Assembly: GCF_937858865.1 (NCBI RefSeq)
Contig: NZ_CALLYO010000484.1
Span: 1-20,148, forward strand
Length of the DNA stretch: 20,148 nt
Origin: an uncultured Amaricoccus sp.
GTDB lineage: Bacteria; Pseudomonadota; Alphaproteobacteria; Rhodobacterales; Rhodobacteraceae
Reading direction: 5' to 3'
In this document: in pieces, positions 8,033 through 15,113 of the stretch
How positions within the stretch are numbered: position 1 is the stretch's first letter
How the letters are laid out: every line of letters starts with the position of its first letter
Program-made: the position numbers and the translations under genes
Notes under the pieces: model-generated
Database searches by the model: none
What the model was told of the DNA's origin: nothing
What the model saw: only the letters and a program-made list of their open reading frames with translations

Positions 8033-8107
8033 TCCGCCCCGGGAATTGCGGCACCGACGTTCGTGACCGCAAAAGGGGCAAGGGTTTTGCGCGATTCTCG
8101 CTGGACG

Positions 8108-8120
8108 TAATACGGATAAT
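8108..8120 (+). promoter_or_regulatory. AT-rich candidate -10 region for miaA
   Basis: The stretch just before miaA is far more AT-rich than its surroundings and holds TAATAC (8108-8113) and GATAAT (8115-8120). TTTTGC (8085-8090) lies 17 bp before TAATAC. No Shine-Dalgarno sequence precedes the miaA ATG, so the leader is likely short. Confidence 0.35.
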
Positions 8121-8141
8121 GAAGATTATGTTACTTACGCG

Positions 8142-9014
8142 ATGGCCGCGCAGCAGCGTCCGGTCCTGATTGCCGGCCCGACGGCCAGCGGCAAGTCCGC
8201 GCTGGCGCTGGCGCTGGCCGAGCGCGGCGGCGTGGTCATCAATGCCGACGCCTTCCAGGTCTATGCCTGCTGGCGCGTGCTCTCGGCGCGGCCCGAAGCG
8301 CGCGATCTCGCCCGCGCGCCGCACAGGCTCTACGGTCACGTCGCCTGCGACCGCGGCTATTCCGTCGGCGACTGGCTCCGCGACGTTCGTGTGGCGCTCG
8401 ACGACGCGGCGCGCGCCGGCCTGCGGCCGATCGTCGTCGGCGGCACCGGCCTCTATTTCCACGCGCTGACCGCGGGCCTCGCGGCCATCCCGCCGATCCC
8501 GCCGGAAATCCGCGCGCTCGCCCGGTCGATGCCCCTGGCCGAGCTCCGCGCCGGCCTCGACCCGGAAACCGCCGCGCGGATCGACCTCGACAATCCGGTG
8601 CGGGTCCAGCGCGCCTGGGAAGTCTTCGCGGCCACCGGCCGTGGCCTCGTGCGCTGGCAGGCCGAGACCGGCCCGCCGGTCGTGGCGCCGGAATCGGCCG
8701 AGCGGATCCTGCTCGACGTCGAGAAAGATACTCTTAACATAAACATCGAGCGACGTTTTGCGGCGATGCTTGAACACGGCGCGATCGACGAGGTGCGGTC
8801 ATTCACGCAATGGTCGCAACAGTCTGCGCAAGTCATTGGCGCAAAAGAAATTCGGCAATACTTGCTCGGCGAGACGAGCCGCGAGTCGGCCACCGCGGCG
8901 GCCGTCACCGCCACCCGGCAGTTCGCCAAGCGGCAGCGGACCTGGTTCCGCAGCAGGATGACCGGATGGCGACGGATAATCGTGCCTGACCAAGGGCTGA
9001 CGAGTATTTCCTAG
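8142..9014 (+). CDS. miaA: tRNA dimethylallyltransferase MiaA
   Basis: Transfers the dimethylallyl group of DMAPP to N6 of A37 in tRNAs that read UNN codons, the first step of (ms2)i6A synthesis in the cytoplasm. The 290-residue length is typical. Visible motifs: P-loop GPTASGKS at 12-19, the DAFQVY substrate motif at 36-41, SARP at 48-51, VVGGTGLYFHAL at 98-109, NPVRVQRAWEV at 151-161, TGRGL with RWQAETGPP at 165-179, IGAKE at 232-236 and ATRQFAKRQRTWFR at 257-270. The ATG at 8142 is chosen because MAAQQRPVLIAGP places the P-loop at the normal distance; no ribosome binding site is visible. Codons from about 8727 to 8867 are unusually AT-rich for this genome. It is divergent from the ABC operon and convergent with hflX, with a 37-bp gap. 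Confidence 0.96.
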   Translation: MAAQQRPVLIAGPTASGKSALALALAERGGVVINADAFQVYACWRVLSARPEARDLARAPHRLYGHVACDRGYSVGDWLRDVRVALDDAARAGLRPIVVGGTGLYFHALTAGLAAIPPIPPEIRALARSMPLAELRAGLDPETAARIDLDNPVRVQRAWEVFAATGRGLVRWQAETGPPVVAPESAERILLDVEKDTLNINIERRFAAMLEHGAIDEVRSFTQWSQQSAQVIGAKEIRQYLLGETSRESATAAAVTATRQFAKRQRTWFRSRMTGWRRIIVPDQGLTSIS

Positions 9015-9051
9015 ATGCACGCATGTGCTCCAGCGACAAAGTTGACAACGA

Positions 9052-10305
9052 TCAGCCCAGCGCCTGGTACTGGCTCCGGTCGCGCTCGGTCCAGCGCACG
9101 TCGAGGTCGTAGCCGTCCTCGCGCGGGTGCTCGGCGCGGACCAGCTTGCGGTCGAAGAGCCAGGCGCGCTGGCGGCCCTGGTCGAAACGGAGGCTGATCG
9201 TCTCCTCCCGCATCGGCTCGGCGAGGTCGGCGGCGACGAGCTCGAGGAGCGCGGGAACCCCCTCCCCCGTCAGCGCCGAGATCGCCGCCACCCGCGGCGT
9301 GCGCGCGGCGACCTGGCGCAGCGCCTCGGCGCGGTCCGGGGGCAGCGCGTCGATCTTGTTCCAGACCTCGACGATCCGGCCCTGCTCGGCCTCGCCGATC
9401 CCCATCTCGCCGAGGATCGTCCGCACGTTCTCGGCCTGGACCTCGGTCTCGGGGTGCGAGATGTCGCGCACGTGCAGGATGAGGTCGGCCTCCAGCACCT
9501 CCTCGAGCGTGGCGCGGAAGGCGGCGACGAGCTGGGTCGGCAGGTCGGAGATGAAGCCGACGGTGTCGGAGAGGATCGCCTTGCGCCCGTCCGGCAGCGC
9601 GACCGCCCGCATGGTCGGGTCGAGCGTGGCGAAGAGCATGTCGCGGGCCAGCACGCCCGATCCGGTCAGCCGGTTGAAGAGCGTCGACTTGCCGGCGTTG
9701 GTATAGCCGACGAGCGCGACCACCGGATAGGGCACCCGCTGGCGCGCCTTGCGGTGCTGGCCGCGGGTGCGGACGACCTTGGAGAGCGACTGCTTGATGC
9801 GCTGGATGCGCTCGTCGAGGGCGCGGCGGTCGGCCTCGATCTGGGTCTCGCCGGGGCCGCCGAGGAAGCCGAAGCCGCCGCGCTGGCGCTCGAGGTGGGT
9901 CCAGGAGCGGACGAGGCGCGACTTCTGGTAGCTGAGATGCGCGAGCTCGACCTGGAGCACGCCCTCCCGCGTCTGCGCCCGTTCGCCGAAGATCTCGAGG
10001 ATGAGGCCGGTCCGGTCGAGCAGCTTGACCTTCCAGGCCTTTTCGAGGTTGCGCTGCTGCACCGGCGAGAGCGGCCCGTCGATGATGACGAGCCCCGCCT
10101 CGCGCTCGGCAACGAGCGCGCCGAGCTCCTCGATCTTGCCCTTGCCGAAGAGCATCCCGGCGCGCGCCTTCGGCAGCGGCACCACCTCGGCACCGACCAC
10201 CTCGAGATCGAGCGCCTCGGCGAGGCTCACGGCCTCGGCGAGCGCGTCCTCTGGGGCGCGGCCGGTTGCTTTCGACCTGACCGGATGCAGCACCAGCGTC
10301 CGCAT
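9052..10305 (-). CDS. hflX: GTPase HflX, ribosome-splitting/rescue factor
   Basis: TRAFAC-class GTPase that binds the 50S subunit and can split stalled 70S ribosomes under stress. Across 417 residues, the N-terminal HflX domain (about 1-110) is followed by a helical linker with the signature [13 protein letters not shown] at 143-155. The G domain comes next: G1 GYTNAGKS at 200-207, the FATLDPT switch I segment at 225-231, G3 DTVG at 247-250, G4 NKID at 316-319 and G5 SAL after about 340. The C-terminal tail is short. The ATG at 10305 lies 13 bp after the hfq stop with no clear Shine-Dalgarno sequence, consistent with co-transcription and re-initiation behind hfq. The hfq-hflX pairing is conserved across proteobacteria. 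Confidence 0.95.
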   Translation of the reverse strand: MRTLVLHPVRSKATGRAPEDALAEAVSLAEALDLEVVGAEVVPLPKARAGMLFGKGKIEELGALVAEREAGLVIIDGPLSPVQQRNLEKAWKVKLLDRTGLILEIFGERAQTREGVLQVELAHLSYQKSRLVRSWTHLERQRGGFGFLGGPGETQIEADRRALDERIQRIKQSLSKVVRTRGQHRKARQRVPYPVVALVGYTNAGKSTLFNRLTGSGVLARDMLFATLDPTMRAVALPDGRKAILSDTVGFISDLPTQLVAAFRATLEEVLEADLILHVRDISHPETEVQAENVRTILGEMGIGEAEQGRIVEVWNKIDALPPDRAEALRQVAARTPRVAAISALTGEGVPALLELVAADLAEPMREETISLRFDQGRQRAWLFDRKLVRAEHPREDGYDLDVRWTERDRSQYQALG

Positions 10306-10318
10306 CCGCGGGTTTGGA

Positions 10319-10555
10319 TCAGTGATCTTCGGCCTCGTAGAGGGTGATCGGCTGCGACGGCATCACCGTCGAGATCGCATGCTTGTAGACCAGCTGCGAC
10401 TGCCCGTCGCGGCGGAGCAGCACGCAGAAGTTGTCGAACCAGGTAATGACCCCCTGAAGCTTGACCCCGTTCATCAGGAAGATCGTGACCGGCACCTTGG
10501 CCTTGCGCACGTTGTTCAGGAAGGCGTCCTGCAGGTTCTGTTTTTCGGCAGCCAT
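10319..10555 (-). CDS. hfq: RNA chaperone Hfq
   Basis: Ring-forming Sm-like RNA chaperone that pairs small RNAs with mRNA targets and affects stability and translation, including nitrogen-related regulons in alphaproteobacteria. The 78 residues are typical of the alphaproteobacterial short form without the long acidic tail of enterobacterial Hfq. Visible features: [13 protein letters not shown] helix (6-18), Sm1 strands with [17 protein letters not shown] (21-37), FDNFCVLL (40-47), and the Sm2 motif YKHAIST (57-63). The ATG at 10555 is preceded by AAGG within reach as a ribosome binding site. A 152-bp gap separates it from trkH, so it probably has its own promoter, and hflX follows after 13 bp. 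Confidence 0.98.
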   Translation of the reverse strand: MAAEKQNLQDAFLNNVRKAKVPVTIFLMNGVKLQGVITWFDNFCVLLRRDGQSQLVYKHAISTVMPSQPITLYEAEDH

Positions 10556-10581
10556 TGTTCTCAGCCTTCAGTTGTATGAGA

Positions 10582-10598
10582 GCCGCCGACTCGGCGAC
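10582..10598 (-). other. Small hairpin in the hfq leader
   Basis: On the minus strand this reads as an inverted repeat centred on CGCCGA-G-TCGGCG, with one wobble pair before the outer G-C. It lies about 27 nt before the hfq start codon. It could be a leader structure affecting hfq translation; it could also be a weak 3' structure after trkH. No U-tract follows. Confidence 0.35.
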
Positions 10599-10617
10599 CC
10601 TTGTTGTTCTTGGCTCC

Positions 10618-10647
10618 AGTATGGGAGCGGATCGGCCTCATTTCCAG
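10618..10647 (-). promoter_or_regulatory. Candidate heat-shock (RpoH-type) promoter for hfq
   Basis: On the minus strand, CTGGAAA (10647-10641) and CCCATACT (10625-10618) are 15 bp apart. They resemble the sigma-32 elements CTTGAAA and CCCCATnT. Initiation near 10611 would give about a 55-nt hfq leader. Heat-shock sigma control of hfq is established in E. coli; here it is inferred by eye. Confidence 0.4.
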
Positions 10648-10707
10648 TCCGCGCCGCCGCGGTGCCGATGGATTCCTGCGCCTGTTGCAGTGCAGCATCG
10701 GTTCGCC

Positions 10708-12210
10708 CTAGCGCCGCCAGTAGACCGGATTGAAGAGCGCGACGATCACCAGCACCTCCACCCGCCCGACGATCATGCCGGCGCAGAAGATCGCGCGGGG
10801 GATTGCCGTCAGGTCGGCGTAGCCGAAGCCTTCGCCGACCACGCGGATGGCGGGCCCGGTCGTCGTCAGCCCGGCGACCGCCAGCGTGAGGCCGTGGCGG
10901 AAGCTCAGGCCCGTCGCGGTGAAGGCCAGCATCATCAGCGCGAGGGCGATCAGGGTGAGCATCAGGAACATGAAGGCGATGCGCGCGCCGCCCCGGTTGA
11001 TGAGCGCGTCCCCCTGCCCTCTCCGGCCGATGCTGCTCGGATGCACGAGCTTGTCCATCTCGCGCAGGCCGTGGCGGTAGAGCGCGTAGAGCCTGAGCAG
11101 CTTCACCCCGCCGGCGGTGGTGGCGATGCCGCCGCCCATGACGGCGACGCCGAGCAGGATGATCCCGGGCTCGGGCAGGTCCGACCAGAGCTGGGCCGAG
11201 CGCCAGTCCTCGCTCACGAAACCGGTGGTGGTGAGGAAGGAGAGGACGGTGAAGGCGCTGCCCCAGATGGCGCGGAACGCAGCGGCGAGGTTGTGCTGCC
11301 GCTCGATCTCGGCCGCGCCGACGAAGCTGTGCAGGAAGAGCACCGCCGTCACCCCGAGGACGGTTATGAGCATGAGCTGCATCTGCGGGTCGGAGAGCCG
11401 CGGCCCGGCGCGCCGCCGCGAGTCGAGGCTGAAGCCCCGGTGCGACACCGCGGGCAGCAGGAAGAGCAGGATCGCGACCTCGCCGAGTCGCCCGGACTGC
11501 GCCCCGGCGATGCCGCCGACCGGCGAGATGGCGCTGGTCGAGAGCGTGCCCATCGCATGGCAGATCGCGACGAAGGCGCGGTCGCCGGCCAGGAAGAGCG
11601 CGAGCGCGAGCGCCGCCGTCAGGCCGACGTAGATCGGCGTGATCTGCCGGAGGACGCGCAGGATGCGCGCGCTCGCCTCCTCCATGGTGCCGCTGCGCGC
11701 CGCATCGCGCAGGCTGGAGCTGCCGAGGCCGATCTCGAAGCCGCCGAGGTTCAGCGGCGCGAGGATGGAGAAGGCAGTCACGAGCACCATGAGGCCGCCC
11801 ATCCAACCCACCAGTGCCCGCCAGAGATGCACTGGCTCGGCGACGAGGTTCGGGCGCTCGAAGAGCGTGGCGCCGGTGGTGGTGAGGCAGGACAGCATCT
11901 CGAAGTAGCCGCCGCCGAGGCCGAGTCCCGGCACCAGCGGCAGGATCGGCGCCGCGAGCAGCAGCGGCAGCAGGATGTAGCTGAGGAGCAGGGTCGAGAG
12001 GTGGTAGCGCGCCGCCGCCCGCGGCTGGCGGTTCATGGTGGCGAGGCCGAGGATGATCGAGAGGACGCCGAAGAAGACCGCATGGTAGGTGAAGCTTTGC
12101 GCCGCCGGCCAGGCGTGCAGCCGGACCGCGTGCAGCGCCGGGAGCAGCATCAGCGCCGAAGCGACGAGCAGCAGCACGACGAAGGCCGGGAACTGGCGGA
12201 GGGCGCCCAT
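10708..12210 (-). CDS. trkH: Trk-type potassium uptake membrane subunit TrkH
   Basis: Ion-conducting subunit of the low-affinity K+ importer, gated by TrkA at the inner membrane. The 500 residues contain the four M1-P-M2 repeats of the superfamily. Pore-loop filters are visible as TTTG at 110-113, STSAISPVGG at 224-233, TTTGF at 327-331 and TTTGPA at 449-454, and the conserved GGGIATTAGGVK with LLR lies at 359-373. The second loop has Ala where a filter Gly is usual. The protein ends in the typical NPVYWRR. The ATG at 12210 is 4 bp after the trkA stop, so the two are almost certainly one operon; no strong ribosome binding site is seen, which fits translational coupling. Confidence 0.94.
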   Translation of the reverse strand: MGALRQFPAFVVLLLVASALMLLPALHAVRLHAWPAAQSFTYHAVFFGVLSIILGLATMNRQPRAAARYHLSTLLLSYILLPLLLAAPILPLVPGLGLGGGYFEMLSCLTTTGATLFERPNLVAEPVHLWRALVGWMGGLMVLVTAFSILAPLNLGGFEIGLGSSSLRDAARSGTMEEASARILRVLRQITPIYVGLTAALALALFLAGDRAFVAICHAMGTLSTSAISPVGGIAGAQSGRLGEVAILLFLLPAVSHRGFSLDSRRRAGPRLSDPQMQLMLITVLGVTAVLFLHSFVGAAEIERQHNLAAAFRAIWGSAFTVLSFLTTTGFVSEDWRSAQLWSDLPEPGIILLGVAVMGGGIATTAGGVKLLRLYALYRHGLREMDKLVHPSSIGRRGQGDALINRGGARIAFMFLMLTLIALALMMLAFTATGLSFRHGLTLAVAGLTTTGPAIRVVGEGFGYADLTAIPRAIFCAGMIVGRVEVLVIVALFNPVYWRR

Positions 12211-12214
12211 GGCT

Positions 12215-13597
12215 CTAGAAGAAGTCGAGGCCGACCTGGAAGAGCCGCTCCACGTCGGCGACCGAGTCGCGCATGGCGAAGATGGTCAGCACGTCTCCCT
12301 CGGCGAGGCGGGTGTCGCCGCGCGGCACGACGATCTTGTCGCCCTTCTGGATCAGGCCGATCAGCGCCGCCTGCGGCAGGTCCGCCTCGCGCACCGCCTT
12401 GCCGGCGACGGCCGAGGTGCCGAGCACCTGCGCCTCGATCACCTCGGCCTCGCCGTCGCCGATCGAATAGACCGAGCGGATGCGGCCGTGACGGACGTAG
12501 CGCAGGATCGAGGAGACGGTGGTGGCGCGCGGGTTGACGTAGGCGTCGATCCCCATCGGCGCGATCAGGCTGATGAGAGAGGGCTCGTTGACCAGCGCGA
12601 CGACGAGGCGGGCACCGAGCGTCTTGGCGCGCACGCAGGCGAGCAGGTTCGTCTTGTCGTCGTCGGTCAGCGCCAGCACCGCGTCGATCGCCGTGATGTT
12701 CGCCTCCTCGAGCAGGTCGACGTCGAGCCCGTCGCCGTTCAGAACCACGGTCCGCTTCAGTGCGTCGGCCGCTACCTCGGCGCGGGCGCGGCTTTTCTCG
12801 ATGAGCTTCAGCCGGTGGCGCCGCTTGTCGGCCTCGAGGGTCCGGGCGACGTGCAGGCCGATGTTGCCGGCACCGACGATGAGCAGCCGCTCGATCCGCT
12901 GGTGCTCCTTGCCGAAGACCTCCATCACCCGCGCGAGATCCTCGGTGGCGGTGAAGAGGTAGACCTGATCGTCGGCATAGAGCTGGTCGGCCGGCTCTGG
13001 CACGAAGAGCTGGCCGGCCCGGCGCACCCCGACGACGACGACCCTGAGCGTCGAGAAGAGCTCGGAGAGCTGGCGGAGCGGCGTGTCGAGGACGGCGCAG
13101 CCGGCCTCGAGCGCGATGCCGACGAGCTGCGCCCTGCCGTCGAGAAAGCCCTCGATGTCGAAGGCGGCGGGCGCCGTGAGGCGCTGGATCACCGCGTCGG
13201 CCACAGTGTATTCGGGCGAGATCACCACGTCGATCGGCAGGTGGTCGGTGCGGTAGAGGTCGGAATAGATGGCGTTGAGGTAGGCGGGGGCGCGCAGGCG
13301 GGCGATCTTGCGCGGCACGGAGAAGATCGCGTTGGCCACCTGGCAGACCACCATGTTGACCTCGTCGGACTGGGTGGCCGCGATCACCATGTCGGCGTCG
13401 CGCGCGCCGGCGCGTTCCAGGACGTCCGGGTGCGAGGCGAAGCCGGCGATGCCGTTCACGTCGTGCGAGTCAGTCAGCCGCCGCACCAGGGTCGGATCCT
13501 TGTCGATGACGGTGACCTGGTTGCCGCCGCCCTCCCGCGCCAGGTGGCGCGCGATCTGCCCGCCGACCTGCCCTGCCCCGCAGATGATGATCTTCAT
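12215..13597 (-). CDS. trkA: Trk potassium system NAD-binding gating protein TrkA
   Basis: Peripheral cytoplasmic regulator that gates TrkH according to bound nucleotide. The 460 residues match the two-repeat (RCK-type) family length. Repeat 1 starts with a Rossmann motif GAGQVGG at 7-13 and the acidic strand end VTVIDKD at 28-34. Repeat 2 starts with GAGNIG at 242-247 and LKLIEKS at 263-269. Each is followed by a TrkA-C domain (ending for example RGDTRLAEGDVLTIFA near the C-terminus). It is separated from ntrX by 121 bp with a hairpin and an AT-rich stretch, so it may be read both from the ntr operon and from its own promoter. trkA next to ntrYX is a recurrent alphaproteobacterial arrangement. 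Confidence 0.96.
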   Translation of the reverse strand: MKIIICGAGQVGGQIARHLAREGGGNQVTVIDKDPTLVRRLTDSHDVNGIAGFASHPDVLERAGARDADMVIAATQSDEVNMVVCQVANAIFSVPRKIARLRAPAYLNAIYSDLYRTDHLPIDVVISPEYTVADAVIQRLTAPAAFDIEGFLDGRAQLVGIALEAGCAVLDTPLRQLSELFSTLRVVVVGVRRAGQLFVPEPADQLYADDQVYLFTATEDLARVMEVFGKEHQRIERLLIVGAGNIGLHVARTLEADKRRHRLKLIEKSRARAEVAADALKRTVVLNGDGLDVDLLEEANITAIDAVLALTDDDKTNLLACVRAKTLGARLVVALVNEPSLISLIAPMGIDAYVNPRATTVSSILRYVRHGRIRSVYSIGDGEAEVIEAQVLGTSAVAGKAVREADLPQAALIGLIQKGDKIVVPRGDTRLAEGDVLTIFAMRDSVADVERLFQVGLDFF

Positions 13598-13663
13598 GCC
13601 GCCCCCGGAGCCCGCCAGTAGGATTCCGTCAACGCACCTTTCATCGGGGTTAACGGAGATCGG

Positions 13664-13669
13664 ATTATC
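13664..13669 (-). promoter_or_regulatory. Possible -10 element for trkA
   Basis: The 121-bp ntrX-trkA gap contains an AT-rich stretch (about 13650-13693) unusual in this GC-rich window. On the minus strand it holds GATAAT (13669-13664), matching TATAAT at five of six positions, about 67 bp before the trkA start. No convincing -35 sits at the right distance. Confidence 0.25.
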
Positions 13670-13693
13670 TTGTTGTTTCAGTTATTTGCCTTT

Positions 13694-13712
13694 GCTCCGC
13701 ACTGTGCGGAGC
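13694..13712 (-). terminator. Hairpin just after ntrX
   Basis: GCTCCGCAC and its exact complement GTGCGGAGC flank a single central base. The effective RNA hairpin has about an 8-bp stem with a 3-nt loop. It begins six bases after the ntrX stop (13719-13721). The minus-strand transcript continues with an A-rich rather than U-rich sequence, so it may be a 3'-end protecting or Rho-assisted element rather than an intrinsic terminator. Confidence 0.5.
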
Positions 13713-13718
13713 AGGGCT

Positions 13719-15113
13719 TCAGGCGTGCTCGGTTTCCTCGGTGCGCTCGCTTCGGCCGGCGGAGATCACGTTCAGCGACTTGAGCTTGCGATGCAGCGCC
13801 GAGCGTTCCATGCCGACGAAGTTCGCCGTGCGAGAGATGTTGCCGCCGAAGCGGTTGATCTGGGCGATGAGGTATTCGCGCTCGAACATCTCCCGCGCCT
13901 CGCGGAGCGCCAGCCCGGCGAAGGCGGCCGCCATGGTGCCGCCGGCCGACTGGCCGTTCGCGGGCGTCTCGAGCACGAGCTCCTCCGGCTCGATCGGCCC
14001 CTGGTCCGGCCCGAGGATCAGCGCGCGCTCGAGCGTGTTCCTGAGCTGGCGGACGTTTCCCGGCCAGCGCATGGTCTGGAGCTGCGCCTCGGCCTCGGGC
14101 GCCAGTGTCCTGAGCGGCAGGCCCTGGCTCGCGTTCAGCTCCTCGAGGAAGTGCCGTGCCAGCTCGGGGATGTCCTCCCGCCGCGCCTCGAGCCCGGGGA
14201 CGCCGACCGGCACCACGTTCAGCCGGTGATAGAGCTCGGTGCGGAACCGCCCGGCCTGCACCTCGCGGGCGAGCTCCCGCGTCGTGGCCGAGATGACCCG
14301 CACGTCCACCCGGACGGTCGAGCTGCCGCCGACCCGCTGGAAGGCCTGGTCGACGAGGACGCGCAGGATCTTCGACTGGGTCCCCGCCGGCATGTCGGCC
14401 ACCTCGTCGAAGAAGAGGATGCCGGTATGGGCCTTGTCGAAGAGGCCGGGCTCCACCCCGCGCTCCGGGCTCTCGCGGCCGAAGAGCACCTCCTCCATCT
14501 GCTCGGCGCCGATCGAGGCTGAGTTGACCGTGACGAAGGGCCCTTTCGCCCGTTCCGAGTGGCTGTGCAGGTAGCGCGCCGCCACGTCCTTGCCCGAGCC
14601 GGCCGGCCCGCTCAGCATCACCCGGCTGTTGGTCTTGGCCACCTTGTCGAGCTGCTGCTTCATGTGGCGGAAGGCCGGGCTCGAGCCGATCATCACATGC
14701 CCCGCGCTCTCCCGCCCCTTGAGCGCCGCATTCTCCCGCCGCAGCCGCGAGGTCTCGAGCGCGCGGCCGATCACCACCATGAGCTGGTCGATGTTGAACG
14801 GCTTCTCGATGAAGTCGTAGGCGCCCTGCTTGATCGCCGCGACGGCGATCTCGATGTTGCCGTGGCCGGAGATGATGACGATCGGGATCGCCGGATTGTC
14901 GCGCTTCACCCGCTTCAGGATGTCGATGCCGTCGAGCCGGCTGTCCTTCAGCCAGATGTCGAGAATGACGAGGTCGGGGGCCGCCTGCTCGATCTCGGAA
15001 AAGGCGGTGTCGCTGTCCCAGGCCATGCGCACGCCGTGGCCTTCGTCCGTCAGGATGTCGCCGATGAGCGCCCGGATATCGGGCTCGTCGTCCACCACCA
15101 GGATGTCGGTCAT
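13719..15113 (-). CDS. ntrX: Response regulator NtrX (NtrC family, lacking GAFTGA)
   Basis: Partner regulator of the NtrY kinase, linked in alphaproteobacteria to nitrogen, redox and envelope control. It has 464 residues. The receiver domain (1-120) has acidic pocket DDE at 8-10, phosphoacceptor D52 in VILDIW, and K104 in EKPF. The AAA+ domain follows, with Walker A GPAGSGKD at 169-176 and Walker B ILFFDEVAD at 232-240. The Fis-type helix-turn-helix near 424-446 reads NISRTANFVGMERSALHRKL. The L1 loop, where sigma-54 activators carry GAFTGA, instead reads GRESPERGVEPGLFDK (212-227), so direct sigma-54 activation is unlikely. The start at 15113 overlaps the ntrY stop as ATGA. The C-terminus is acidic and short. 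Confidence 0.96.
   Translation of the reverse strand: MTDILVVDDEPDIRALIGDILTDEGHGVRMAWDSDTAFSEIEQAAPDLVILDIWLKDSRLDGIDILKRVKRDNPAIPIVIISGHGNIEIAVAAIKQGAYDFIEKPFNIDQLMVVIGRALETSRLRRENAALKGRESAGHVMIGSSPAFRHMKQQLDKVAKTNSRVMLSGPAGSGKDVAARYLHSHSERAKGPFVTVNSASIGAEQMEEVLFGRESPERGVEPGLFDKAHTGILFFDEVADMPAGTQSKILRVLVDQAFQRVGGSSTVRVDVRVISATTRELAREVQAGRFRTELYHRLNVVPVGVPGLEARREDIPELARHFLEELNASQGLPLRTLAPEAEAQLQTMRWPGNVRQLRNTLERALILGPDQGPIEPEELVLETPANGQSAGGTMAAAFAGLALREAREMFEREYLIAQINRFGGNISRTANFVGMERSALHRKLKSLNVISAGRSERTEETEHA

Noticed and set aside
9017..9028. GCAC-gcat-GTGC inverted repeat between miaA and hflX as a terminator
   Set aside because: Only a 4-bp stem with no T-tract; too weak to call.
10555..12537. 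Long + strand open frame opposite trkH
   Set aside because: Repetitive D/E/R/H/A-rich translation with no recognisable fold; trkH on the other strand has all four pore loops.
12089..13621. Long + strand open frame opposite trkA
   Set aside because: Antisense shadow of trkA with low-complexity translation.
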